DNA from: JBGSLA01 sp041740935
Lineage (GTDB): Bacteria > Desulfobacterota > Desulfobaccia > Desulfobaccales > 0-14-0-80-60-11
DNA: 9,580 bases
Assembly: GCA_041740935.1 (NCBI GenBank)
Contig: JBGSLA010000246.1
Coordinates: forward strand, 1 to 9,580
Direction of reading: 5' to 3'
Positions 3,200 to 9,417 of the stretch are shown here, in pieces. Both the position numbers and the translations under genes were made by a program. The notes beneath the pieces were generated by a model that worked only from the letters and a program-made list of their open reading frames with translations, ran no database searches and was not told where the DNA came from. Positions within the stretch are counted from its first letter, which is position 1. Each line of letters starts with the position of its first letter.

Positions 3200-5782
3200 T
3201 CAGGCTTCCTCCCTCTCAAACCGCAGGCCGTCCATGTCGCCGTCCACCAGGATGGTGTCCCCTTCCTTGAACTCGCCGGACAGGAGCATGGGGGCCAGTT
3301 TGTCCTGGACATGGCGCTGGATGGCCCGGCGCAGGGGGCGGGCGCCGTACACCGGGTCGTAGCCCGCTTCGGCCAAAAACTCCTTGGCCTTATCGGTAAG
3401 CTCCAGTTCGATGTGGCGCTCTTCGAGGAGCTTTTTGAGTCTGGCCATCTGCAGGTCCACGATCTGCCGGAGTTGCGTGAGCGTCAGGCGGGTGAAAATC
3501 AGGATGTCGTCCACCCGGTTTAAAAATTCCGGCCGGAAATGGAGCCGCAGGGCCTCCATGACCCGGTCTTGCATCTGGGCCTCATTCGCGGCTTCGGCGA
3601 GGTACTGGCTGCCGATGTTGCTGGTCATGACGATGAGGGTGTTCCGGAAATCCACCGTGCGGCCCTGGCCGTCGGTGAGGCGACCATCGTCCAGGATTTG
3701 CAGCAACGCATTGAAGACCTCCGGATGGGCCTTCTCGATTTCATCGAAGAGCACCACGGAATAGGGCCGGCGGCGCACTGCTTCGGTGAGCTGGCCCCCC
3801 TCCTCGTAGCCCACATAGCCCGGGGGCGCGCCGATCAGCCGCGAGACCGTGTGCTTTTCCATGTATTCGCTCATGTCCAGGCGCACCATGGCGTGCTCGT
3901 CGTCAAAGAGGAACTCGGCCAGGGCCCGAGCCAACTCGGTTTTGCCGACCCCGGTGGGCCCGAGGAAGATGAAGGAGCCCAGCGGCCGGTTGGGGTCCTG
4001 CAGGCCGGAGCGGGCCCGGCGCACCGCGTTGGATACCGCCTGCACCGCCTCCTCCTGGCCCACCACCCGGAGGCCCAGGCGCTCTTCCATGTGCAGGAGC
4101 TTCTGCTTTTCGCCCTCCAGGAGCCGGGTGACCGGGATGCCGGTCCATTTGGCCACTACTTCGGCCACGTCCTCGGCGTCCACCTCTTCCTTCAGCATTG
4201 CCCCATCTTTTTGCACGTCAGCCAGCTTCTGGTTTTCAGCTTCCAGCTCCTTTTGCAGGTTAAGCATGAGGCCGTAGGTGAGTTCCGCGGCCCGGGCCAG
4301 ATCCCCCTGGCGCTCCGCCTGGACCGCGTCGATCCTGGCCTTCTCCATCTGCTCCTTGATGCCCTGGATGCGGCTGATGACCTCTTTTTCTTTTTGCCAG
4401 CGGGCCTTGAGCCCGGCGCTTTTCTCCTTGAGGTCGGCCAGGCTCTTTTCAATCTTGGCCAGGCGCTCCCGGGAGGCCGGATCCTGCTCCCGTTTGAGGG
4501 CCTCCCGCTCGATTTCCTCCTGGGTGATGCGGCGCTCCACTTCGTCGATGTCCGCGGGGCGGCTGTCGATTTCCATGCGCAGTTTGCTGGCCGCTTCGTC
4601 AATCAGGTCCACCGCCTTGTCCGGGAGCTGGCGGTCGGTAATGTAGCGGTGCGACAGGGTGGCCGCGGCCACGATGGCCGCGTCCTTGATGCGCACCCCG
4701 TGGTGCACTTCGTAGCGTTCCTTGAGCCCCCGCAGGATGGCGATGGTGTCCTCCACGCTGGGCTCGGCCACGAAAATGGGCTGGAAGCGGCGCTCCAGGG
4801 CCGCGTCCTTTTCGATGTGCTTGCGGTATTCGTTCAGGGTGGTGGCGCCCACGCAGCGCAGCTCCCCCCGGGCCAGCGCCGGTTTGAGCATGTTGCTGGC
4901 GTCCACCGCGCCTTCGGCCGCGCCCGCGCCCACCAGGGTGTGGAGCTCGTCGATGAACATGATGATCTGGCCTTCGGAGTCGGTGATTTCTTTCAGCACC
5001 GCCTTGAGGCGCTCCTCAAATTCCCCCCGGTACTTGGTGCCGGCGATCAGCGACCCCAGGTCGAGAGCCACCAGGCGCTTGTCCTTCAGGGTTTCGGGCA
5101 CATCCCCGTTGACGATGCGCTGGGCCAGGCCCTCGACGATGGCGGTTTTGCCCACCCCGGCCTCGCCGATGAGCACCGGGTTGTTTTTGGTGCGCCGAGA
5201 AAGCACCTGGATGATGCGCCTAATTTCGCTGTCCCGGCCGATGACCGGGTCGAGCTTGCCGGAGCGGGCCATCTCCGTCAGGTCCCGGGCGTATTTCTCC
5301 AGGGGCTGGTATTTGTCTTCCGGGGCCTGATCGGTGACCCGGCTCGAGCCCCTGAGCTCCATCAGGGCCTTGAGGATGATCTCAGGCGTCAAGCCGAACT
5401 GCGCCAGGAGATTGCCGGTATCGCTGCCTTGGTCCGCGGCCATGGCGTAGAAAACATGTTCGGTGGAGACGTACTCGTCCTTCATCTGGCCGGCCTGCCG
5501 GAAGGCCTCGTCCAGCACTTTATTTAGGCCGGGGGACAGATACACCTGGGCGTCGCCGCTGACCCGGGGCAGCCGGGTTAGCTGGTCATCCACCCCCTGG
5601 ATGAGTTTTTGGGGATCGACTTCGAGTTTTTTCAGGAGAGGGCGGATCAGGCCCTCTTCCTGGGCCAGGAGGGTTCTCAGCATATGGGCCGGCTCGATCT
5701 GGGGATTGCTGAGCCGCCGGGCCAATTCCTGGGCCCCCTGCAGGGCCTCCTGGGCCTTCAGGGTTAATTTGTCAAAACGCAT
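3200..5782 (-). CDS. clpB: ClpB protein disaggregase
   Basis: This is an 860-residue Hsp100 AAA+ ATPase that, with DnaK/DnaJ/GrpE, pulls aggregated proteins through a hexameric ring in the cytoplasm. Seen in order: Clp N-domain (about 1-145); first ATPase domain with Walker A GEAGVGKT (206-213), pore loop KYRG (250-253), Walker B IIMFIDE (273-279) and arginine fingers R331-R332; the coiled-coil middle domain (about 400-530) that separates ClpB from ClpA/ClpC; second ATPase domain with Walker A GPTGVGKT (608-615), pore loop GYVG (655-658), Walker B VVLFDE (676-681) and sensor-2 GARPLRR (813-819). There is no ClpP-binding loop, as expected. All key residues are intact and the length is normal. 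ATG at 5782 is chosen because GGAGG sits six bases upstream; an in-frame ATG at 5803 would add seven residues over that site. It stands alone on its strand. Confidence 0.98.
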   Translation of the reverse strand: MRFDKLTLKAQEALQGAQELARRLSNPQIEPAHMLRTLLAQEEGLIRPLLKKLEVDPQKLIQGVDDQLTRLPRVSGDAQVYLSPGLNKVLDEAFRQAGQMKDEYVSTEHVFYAMAADQGSDTGNLLAQFGLTPEIILKALMELRGSSRVTDQAPEDKYQPLEKYARDLTEMARSGKLDPVIGRDSEIRRIIQVLSRRTKNNPVLIGEAGVGKTAIVEGLAQRIVNGDVPETLKDKRLVALDLGSLIAGTKYRGEFEERLKAVLKEITDSEGQIIMFIDELHTLVGAGAAEGAVDASNMLKPALARGELRCVGATTLNEYRKHIEKDAALERRFQPIFVAEPSVEDTIAILRGLKERYEVHHGVRIKDAAIVAAATLSHRYITDRQLPDKAVDLIDEAASKLRMEIDSRPADIDEVERRITQEEIEREALKREQDPASRERLAKIEKSLADLKEKSAGLKARWQKEKEVISRIQGIKEQMEKARIDAVQAERQGDLARAAELTYGLMLNLQKELEAENQKLADVQKDGAMLKEEVDAEDVAEVVAKWTGIPVTRLLEGEKQKLLHMEERLGLRVVGQEEAVQAVSNAVRRARSGLQDPNRPLGSFIFLGPTGVGKTELARALAEFLFDDEHAMVRLDMSEYMEKHTVSRLIGAPPGYVGYEEGGQLTEAVRRRPYSVVLFDEIEKAHPEVFNALLQILDDGRLTDGQGRTVDFRNTLIVMTSNIGSQYLAEAANEAQMQDRVMEALRLHFRPEFLNRVDDILIFTRLTLTQLRQIVDLQMARLKKLLEERHIELELTDKAKEFLAEAGYDPVYGARPLRRAIQRHVQDKLAPMLLSGEFKEGDTILVDGDMDGLRFEREEA

Positions 5783-5826
5783 GCAGAGCCTCCATGGTAA
5801 CATGGCTAACTTAGTAATATCATTAA

Positions 5827-5855
5827 AAAGTTAACCATAGACAGATGACTGTCAA
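5827..5855 (-). promoter_or_regulatory. Possible clpB promoter
   Basis: A perfect TTGACA (5850-5855 on the minus strand) lies 68 bp before the clpB start. At 17 bp spacing the -10 would be AACTTT (5827-5832), which is poor. No CIRCE element and no convincing sigma32 -35/-10 pair was found, so heat-shock control is not visible in the sequence. Confidence 0.35.
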
Positions 5856-5864
5856 GGAAAAAAA

Positions 5865-5893
5865 TTGTCATTGGGCTCAGGCTGAAATATAAT
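5865..5893 (+). promoter_or_regulatory. Sigma70 promoter of the 147-residue gene
   Basis: TTGTCA (5865-5870) and a perfect TATAAT (5888-5893) are spaced by exactly 17 bp. Transcription would start near 5900, giving a leader of about 50 bases before the ATG at 5951. The -35 box lies about 10 bp from the candidate clpB -35 box on the opposite strand. Confidence 0.7.
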
Positions 5894-5950
5894 CCAACCA
5901 GAATAAAATCAATGAAAATAAGAATAATTTTAAGTGGAAAGGGATAAAAG

Positions 5951-6394
5951 ATGTCAAACTTAAGGGATGGTCCTTATTTGGGTATGGCAATTCTATGTGA
6001 GAGAGTTTTACAGGAAAAGGACAATGTATTAAGTGCCATCAGGATAGTTGATAAAATTATACAGACCGCAATAGGGCCGGATTCTCTAGAAATGATGCGT
6101 CCTATTGCAATAAGTTTATTTGCAATTATTTCATTTAAATCAGGAAAATCTAGTGGCAAGTATAACTTAAAAGTAATACCAAATACACCGTCAAATGAAA
6201 AAATGCAAGAATACAGTATGCCTATTGTACTTGAGAAAGATGGGAAAAGTGCAAATGTGATAATAAATCTGAACTTATTGGTTAAAGAGGAAGGATTATA
6301 TTGGTTTGATGTTTTATTGAGTGATGAATTTATTACAAAGATTCCGCTCCATATTGAATATCAACGGGTGCAAATAACAAGTGCGTTAAATTGA
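5951..6394 (+). CDS. Unknown 147-residue protein, resembles DUF6941
   Basis: The product is soluble-looking, with no signal peptide. The opening GMAILCERVLQEKDNVLSAI (11-30) followed by RIVDKI resembles the start of DUF6941-type proteins, small beta-rich proteins of unknown function. The middle (about 48-110) alternates short strands and Gly-containing turns, and KEEGLYWFDVLLSDEF fits the family's late G-x-Y/W-F-x-V strand. The family call is from memory of the pattern. GGAAAGGG lies 7 bases before the ATG, and a strong sigma70 promoter precedes it. The DNA is strikingly AT-rich with A/T-ending codons, unlike clpB and kdsB on either side, which suggests acquisition. Its last 62 bp overlap the 3' end of the convergent gene 6333-6680. 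Confidence 0.75.
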   Translation: MSNLRDGPYLGMAILCERVLQEKDNVLSAIRIVDKIIQTAIGPDSLEMMRPIAISLFAIISFKSGKSSGKYNLKVIPNTPSNEKMQEYSMPIVLEKDGKSANVIINLNLLVKEEGLYWFDVLLSDEFITKIPLHIEYQRVQITSALN

Positions 6395-6680
6395 CATTGG
6401 CAACTCCAAATCTCTGAATAATATGAGAATCAGAAACTAAATAATTCATTAGGAGTGGCTTACAGTGCTCTTTTAATTCGGTCTCACTCCAATACCCGTC
6501 TGAAAATTCAGCGAGCCAAAGCTCAACTTCGTATACCAAATTTATTGCAGACAGATTACCGCTATGAATTATATTCCATGATACAGGCACAAACCAATCC
6601 TCGAAATCTTTTAAGGAAATTTCACCTACAAGGTAGCTGGCTAATCTGTCGCGAATTTCGAGATCGAGTCGAGACTTCAT
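6333..6680 (-). CDS. Unknown 115-residue protein of the AT-rich patch
   Basis: The ATG at 6680 has a very strong ribosome site, AGGAGGTG with a 5-base gap, so this is very probably a real gene. The protein is small, acidic and mostly helical. RDRLASYLVGEISLKDFEDW (10-29) followed by FVPVSW and NLVYEVELWLAEFSDGYW (47-64) reads like a compact helical domain that I recall from hypothetical proteins in several phyla, with no known function. The tail after about residue 80 is less regular and its end is read from DNA that also encodes the end of the convergent 147-residue gene. The start overlaps the start of the divergent gene at 6679 by two bases. The pairing invites comparison with toxin-antitoxin or other acquired small-gene pairs, but nothing in the sequence proves that. 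Confidence 0.75.
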   Translation of the reverse strand: MKSRLDLEIRDRLASYLVGEISLKDFEDWFVPVSWNIIHSGNLSAINLVYEVELWLAEFSDGYWSETELKEHCKPLLMNYLVSDSHIIQRFGVANVNLTHLLFAPVDIQYGAESL

Positions 6681-6987
6681 GGATTCACCTCCTCATGAAC
6701 AACGCGTAACCACTGATGAACTCCGTAAGATGTTTAATGACGGTGGCTTCTGGGAGCGGGTCAAAGTGGGGGAATTACGCGCTGTGCTTATGACTGAAAA
6801 GCACCCCGCTCCGTATAGATCGGTTCAACCACCTTGTACCCGGAGTCAGATACTCGCATACTATGACGAAAAAAATCAGGAGGTTGCAAGGGTTCATCAA
6901 TACAGGCGACCAGACGGAACCATCGGCGCCTCAGGTCGGCCAGACCCGAAAAGATTGTTCATGAATGGAATTATTTATATTGTCTAA
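6679..6987 (+). CDS. Unknown 102-residue protein with a conserved-looking DGTIGASGRPDPKR tail
   Basis: The N-terminal half contains TTDELRKMFNDGGFWERVKV (11-30). The C-terminal half is AYYDEKNQEVARVHQYRRPD (60-79) followed by GTIGASGRPDPKRLFMNG and IIYIV. The C-terminal part has the look of a beta-hairpin or barrel family of small proteins I have seen as hypothetical proteins; no function is known to me. The ATG at 6679 has only a weak GAG upstream; the next in-frame ATG is codon 18, also without a good site, so the start is uncertain. It lies head to head with the 115-residue gene, so each gene's control signals must fall within the other's coding sequence. It stops 54 bp before kdsB on the same strand and could be co-transcribed with it. 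Confidence 0.65.
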   Translation: MDSPPHEQRVTTDELRKMFNDGGFWERVKVGELRAVLMTEKHPAPYRSVQPPCTRSQILAYYDEKNQEVARVHQYRRPDGTIGASGRPDPKRLFMNGIIYIV

Positions 6988-7041
6988 TTTTGAATTTTAC
7001 CAGAAACAGCAAAAAAATCTTCATTCTTTTCCAAAAATATC

Positions 7042-7782
7042 ATGAGCCATATCGCCATCATCCCAGCCCGCTACGGCTCCAGCCGCTTTCCGGGCAAGCC
7101 CCTGGCCGACCTTCTGGGAAAGCCCCTGATTCAGCGGGTCTATGAACAGGCCCGGCTGGTCCACGGCCTTAAGGGTATCTACGTAGCCACCGACGACACC
7201 CGCATCAAGGAGTGTGTGGAGGGGTTCGGCGGCCAAGCCCTCCTCACCAGAGACGACCACCCCTCCGGCACCGACCGTTTGGCCGAAGCCGCCGACCTCC
7301 TGGGTCTGGACAAAAATGACATCGTCATCAACATCCAGGGGGACCAGCCGGTTTTTCCGCCGCTGCTGGTGGGCCATCTGGCCCAGGTGGTGGCGCGGGA
7401 CTGCTCCGCGGTTATGGTCACCCCGGCCCGGCGCCTGTTTGACCTGGCCGTGGCCCAAAATCCCAACGTGGTCAAGGTGGTCATGAATCACCGGGGCCGG
7501 GCCCTGTATTTTTCCCGGAGCCCGCTGCCTTACTGGCGGGACGGCGAGCGCCCCTATTTTTATAAACACATCGGCATCTACGCCTACCGGGTTGACTTTC
7601 TCCGGGATTTTGTCACCCTGTTCCCGGGCCGTTGGGAAGAGGCCGAAAAGCTGGAGCAGCTCCGGGCCCTGGAATACGGCTACCCCATCCACGTGGTGGA
7701 GACCGAGGAGGACACGTTGGAAGTGGACGCGCCCGAGGATGTGGCCCGGGTGGAGGCGTATTTGCAAGGCAGTTGCTCCTGA
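7042..7782 (+). CDS. kdsB: CMP-KDO synthetase (3-deoxy-manno-octulosonate cytidylyltransferase)
   Basis: The cytoplasmic enzyme joins CTP and KDO to make CMP-KDO, the activated sugar for the inner core of lipopolysaccharide, which marks the host as an LPS-bearing Gram-negative. At 246 residues it has normal length. Visible motifs are the nucleotide-binding loop IIPARYGSSRFPGKPL (6-21), VATDD (48-52), GTDR (76-79), NIQGDQP (97-103) with metal-binding Asp101, YFSRSPLPY (156-164), KHIGIYAYR (175-183), EQLRALE (205-211) and EVDAPED (227-233) with the second acidic ligand Asp229. The sequence is GC-rich, in contrast to the AT-rich patch that ends just before it. No Shine-Dalgarno site is visible before the ATG, so translation may be leaderless or coupled to the upstream small gene. 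The usual LPS or pyrG/kdsA neighbours are absent. Confidence 0.96.
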   Translation: MSHIAIIPARYGSSRFPGKPLADLLGKPLIQRVYEQARLVHGLKGIYVATDDTRIKECVEGFGGQALLTRDDHPSGTDRLAEAADLLGLDKNDIVINIQGDQPVFPPLLVGHLAQVVARDCSAVMVTPARRLFDLAVAQNPNVVKVVMNHRGRALYFSRSPLPYWRDGERPYFYKHIGIYAYRVDFLRDFVTLFPGRWEEAEKLEQLRALEYGYPIHVVETEEDTLEVDAPEDVARVEAYLQGSCS

Positions 7783-7870
7783 GCCGGCGGCTCTCTCGAA
7801 ATCAGGAAAAATTAAGGCAGGCCTCCGTGCCCGCCACAACCGTGGGCGACTTAGAATATGGCCGCCTACG

Positions 7871-7895
7871 AAACTTTTCCAAACAGTTGCTCATG
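7871..7895 (-). repeat. Partial composite repeat, reversed copy
   Basis: Read on the minus strand this is CATGAGCAACTGTTT followed by GGAAAAGTTT, differing from copy 1 (443-467) at only two of 25 positions. Only the right end of the module is present. Confidence 0.8.
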
Positions 7896-7930
7896 AGCCA
7901 GGGGCTCACTTATAAATATGACAAGGCTGG

Positions 7931-7980
7931 TGGCACAGGCTTCCAGCCTGTGCACTGCACCGGCAAGATGCCGGTGCCAC
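7931..7980. repeat. Double hairpin of the GCACAGG family, copy 2
   Basis: Perfect 9-bp stems occur at 7933-7941/7945-7953 (GCACAGGCT, loop TCC) and 7957-7965/7969-7977 (GCACCGGCA, loop AGA). The whole unit is bounded by TGGCAC and GTGCCA, so it is palindromic at a larger scale too. It abuts the GAAAGTTTT end of the reversed composite repeat. Confidence 0.85.
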
Positions 7981-7981
7981 C

Positions 7982-8085
7982 AAAACTTTCCAAAACAACT
8001 CCTCATGGGCCGGCTGCCCAGCCGTACAGCATGAAAAGACCGGCTTTTTTGACTTTGGACCCTGGACCCTGGACTTTGGAATTTT
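7982..8085 (-). repeat. Composite intergenic repeat, copy 3 (reversed, with heptads)
   Basis: On the minus strand the order is the heptads of 8051-8085 (GACTTTG, GACCCTG, GACCCTG, GACTTTG as read on the plus strand), then AAAAAAGCCGGTCTTTTC, then GCCGGCCCATG, then TGTTTTGGAAAGTTTT. This is the same order as copy 1 at 373-468, about 7.6 kb away in the opposite orientation. The two copies could pair or recombine as a long inverted repeat. Confidence 0.8.
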
Positions 8086-8149
8086 CATAACAGGACCTGA
8101 AAACCTTTTCCAGGTCGCTGCCGTCTGCCCCAGGAGTTATATTCTCTCA

Positions 8150-8893
8150 ATGGAACCCAAAGATCACCTCATTTTAGCCCTGGATGTGGCGAACCGGGAG
8201 GAGGCCCTGAGCCTGGTAAAGCTCCTGCGCCACGAGGTCGGGCTGTTCAAGGTGGGCTGGGAGCTCTTCATGGCGGAAGGCCCCCGACTCTTATCAGATT
8301 TGGCTGCTAACCTCAGTCCCGCACAGTTTTTTTTGGATTTAAAACTGTATGACATTCCCAACACCCTCCGGGGGGCCATGAGGCACATGGTCCTCCACGG
8401 CGTGGCCCTCCTTACCATCCACTGTGATTTGGGACCGGGGGCCTTGAGAGCACTCGTCAGCGGTCTAGGAAATGCTTATAAAATCCTGGCCGTGACCCTC
8501 CTCACCAGCGTCTCGGGGGAGGATTTGGCCCATTTGGGATATGCTAAGGAATTTGCGGCTGATCCTGAGAAGTTGGTAGTGCTCCGGGCCAGGGTGGCCC
8601 AGGCCGCCGGCTGCCACGGGGTCATCTGCTCCGGACGGGAGGCCGGCGCGGTGAAGGCGGCCTGTGGTCAGGATTTCCTGGTGGTCTGTCCGGGCATCCG
8701 GCCGGCCTGGTCGGTGGTGCTGGGGGACGACCAGCGCCGGGTGGTCACACCCTTGGAGGCCATAAAAAACGGCGCCGACTACATCGTGGTGGGCCGCCCT
8801 ATCCGCAGCGCCCCCGACCCGGTGGCCGAAGCCCGGCGGGTGGTGGCGGAAATGGCCGAGGGTCTGGCGGCGCGAGAGGCCGGTAGCCAATAG
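8150..8893 (+). CDS. pyrF: Orotidine 5'-phosphate decarboxylase
   Basis: The enzyme converts OMP to UMP, the last step of de novo pyrimidine synthesis, as a cytoplasmic TIM-barrel dimer. The 247 residues are of normal bacterial (subgroup 1) length. Active-site pieces are visible: ALDVA with Asp12, FKVGWELF with Lys34, the signature DLKLYDIPNT with Asp63, Lys65 and Asp68, TIHCDLG after the fourth strand, VTLLTS (115-120), CPGIRP (180-185) and VGRPI with Arg216. The HCDLGPGAL stretch (91-99) departs from the more usual HASGG type but keeps the His. The ATG at 8150 is the natural start; AGGAG lies 13 bases upstream, a rather long gap. The final codons (Ser-Gln-stop) fall within the start of a heptad repeat, so the 3' end of the gene has been touched by a repeat. 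A second probable pyrimidine gene follows 524 bp later. Confidence 0.96.
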   Translation: MEPKDHLILALDVANREEALSLVKLLRHEVGLFKVGWELFMAEGPRLLSDLAANLSPAQFFLDLKLYDIPNTLRGAMRHMVLHGVALLTIHCDLGPGALRALVSGLGNAYKILAVTLLTSVSGEDLAHLGYAKEFAADPEKLVVLRARVAQAAGCHGVICSGREAGAVKAACGQDFLVVCPGIRPAWSVVLGDDQRRVVTPLEAIKNGADYIVVGRPIRSAPDPVAEARRVVAEMAEGLAAREAGSQ

Positions 8894-8907
8894 CAGTCAG
8901 CAGTTAG
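8887..8907. repeat. Heptad tandem repeat at the end of pyrF
   Basis: CCAATAG, CAGTCAG and CAGTTAG follow one another in a strict 7-bp period. The first unit supplies the last codon and the stop of pyrF. Confidence 0.6.
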
Positions 8908-8982
8908 TGAAGCCGGGAATAGTTGGGGAAAAAAGCAAAGTTTGAGCCTAACACCCCCTTCCCCAACCCCATCAAACCGGTA

Positions 8983-9065
8983 GCACGGGCTTCCAGCCCG
9001 TGCCGGCTTAGGCAGGATGCCCGGGCGCCAGTCGAAACTCGGGAGCACAGGTTTCCAGCCTGTGC
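8983..9065. repeat. Two hairpins of the GCACRGG family
   Basis: GCACGGGCT (8983-8991) and AGCCCGTGC (8995-9003) pair perfectly around TCC. GCACAGG (9045-9051) and CCTGTGC (9059-9065) form a second stem. They are single, diverged relatives of the double hairpins at 655-704, 7931-7980 and 9211-9261. Confidence 0.8.
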
Positions 9066-9093
9066 TGAACAGACCAGAGCTTCACGCTTCCGG

Positions 9094-9124
9094 TCTCGTT
9101 CCCAAGTGCAACTGGGGAACGAGA
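9094..9124. repeat. GTTCCC-type hairpin
   Basis: TCTCGTTCCC (9094-9103) pairs perfectly with GGGAACGAGA (9115-9124). After one A-G mismatch three more pairs (AGT/ACT) reach a GCA loop. A related but broken unit, GTTCCCAAGC, occurs at about 538-560. Confidence 0.8.
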
Positions 9125-9135
9125 ACAAGAGTGAC

Positions 9136-9163
9136 CAGTTATCAATAATCAGTTGTCAGTTGT
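9136..9163 (+). repeat. Heptad tandem array (CAGTTRT)
   Basis: Four consecutive 7-bp units occur: CAGTTAT, CAATAAT, CAGTTGT, CAGTTGT. Confidence 0.75.
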
Positions 9164-9210
9164 CATCGCGCAATAATCGGCCTAAGGGTTCTGGTACGAA
9201 CAGTTCTTGG

Positions 9211-9261
9211 TGGCACCGGCATCCTGCCGGTGCGGCGCACAGGTGGGACGCCTGTGCCACC
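9211..9261. repeat. Double hairpin of the GCACAGG family, copy 3
   Basis: The first stem is perfect: 9213-9221/9225-9233 (GCACCGGCA, loop TCC). The second, 9237-9245/9249-9257 (GCACAGGTG with CGCCTGTGC, loop GGA), has one non-Watson-Crick position. The unit is bounded by GGTGGCAC and GTGCCACC, so the whole 51 bp is itself an inverted repeat. Confidence 0.85.
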
Positions 9262-9317
9262 GGGCTTTGCATGGTTCATGGGCTGGCCGCAGAACCAACA
9301 GGGCCTTATCACCGATC

Positions 9318-9345
9318 ACTGGTCACTGGTTACTGGTTACTGGTC
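9318..9345 (+). repeat. Heptad tandem array (ACTGGTY)
   Basis: Four consecutive perfect 7-bp units occur: ACTGGTC, ACTGGTT, ACTGGTT, ACTGGTC. Confidence 0.85.
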
Positions 9346-9417
9346 TTCGGTGGGAGGGCGGGGTAACCTTGCCTCCCCCGATCCTCCCTTCACAACCTCT
9401 CTTCGTCACGTAAAAAC

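Larger units (their letters stand above)
7783..8149. other. Repeat-filled spacer between kdsB and pyrF
   Basis: No gene is present in these 367 bp. From left to right it holds about 90 bp of unremarkable sequence, a reversed partial composite repeat (7871-7895), a double GCACAGG hairpin (7931-7980), a reversed full composite repeat (7982-8085) and a 6-bp hairpin GACCTG/CAGGTC (8094-8099/8111-8116). No clear promoter or terminator was found for either gene. Confidence 0.7.
8894..9417. other. 524-bp gene-free spacer made of repeats
   Basis: No credible gene is present; the open frames here translate hairpin repeats. Contents: an inverted repeat GTTGGGGAA/TTCCCCAAC (8922-8930/8959-8967), two GCACGGG/GCACAGG hairpins (8983-9003, 9045-9065), a GTTCCC hairpin (9094-9124), a heptad array (9136-9163), a double hairpin (9211-9261) and a second heptad array (9318-9345). 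No clear terminator for pyrF or promoter for the next gene was seen. Confidence 0.75.

Noticed and set aside
3539..5527. A 662-codon open frame on the plus strand opposite clpB.
   Set aside because: It lies wholly inside clpB on the other strand. High GC and codon bias leave the antisense frame open; the translation is His/Gly/Leu-rich and shows no recognisable domain.
7021..7839. A 272-codon open frame on the minus strand opposite kdsB.
   Set aside because: It is the antisense shadow of kdsB, whose motifs are complete on the plus strand.
9136..9345. Tandem units that might suggest a CRISPR array.
   Set aside because: The units are 7 bp with no spacers; no cas gene is present.
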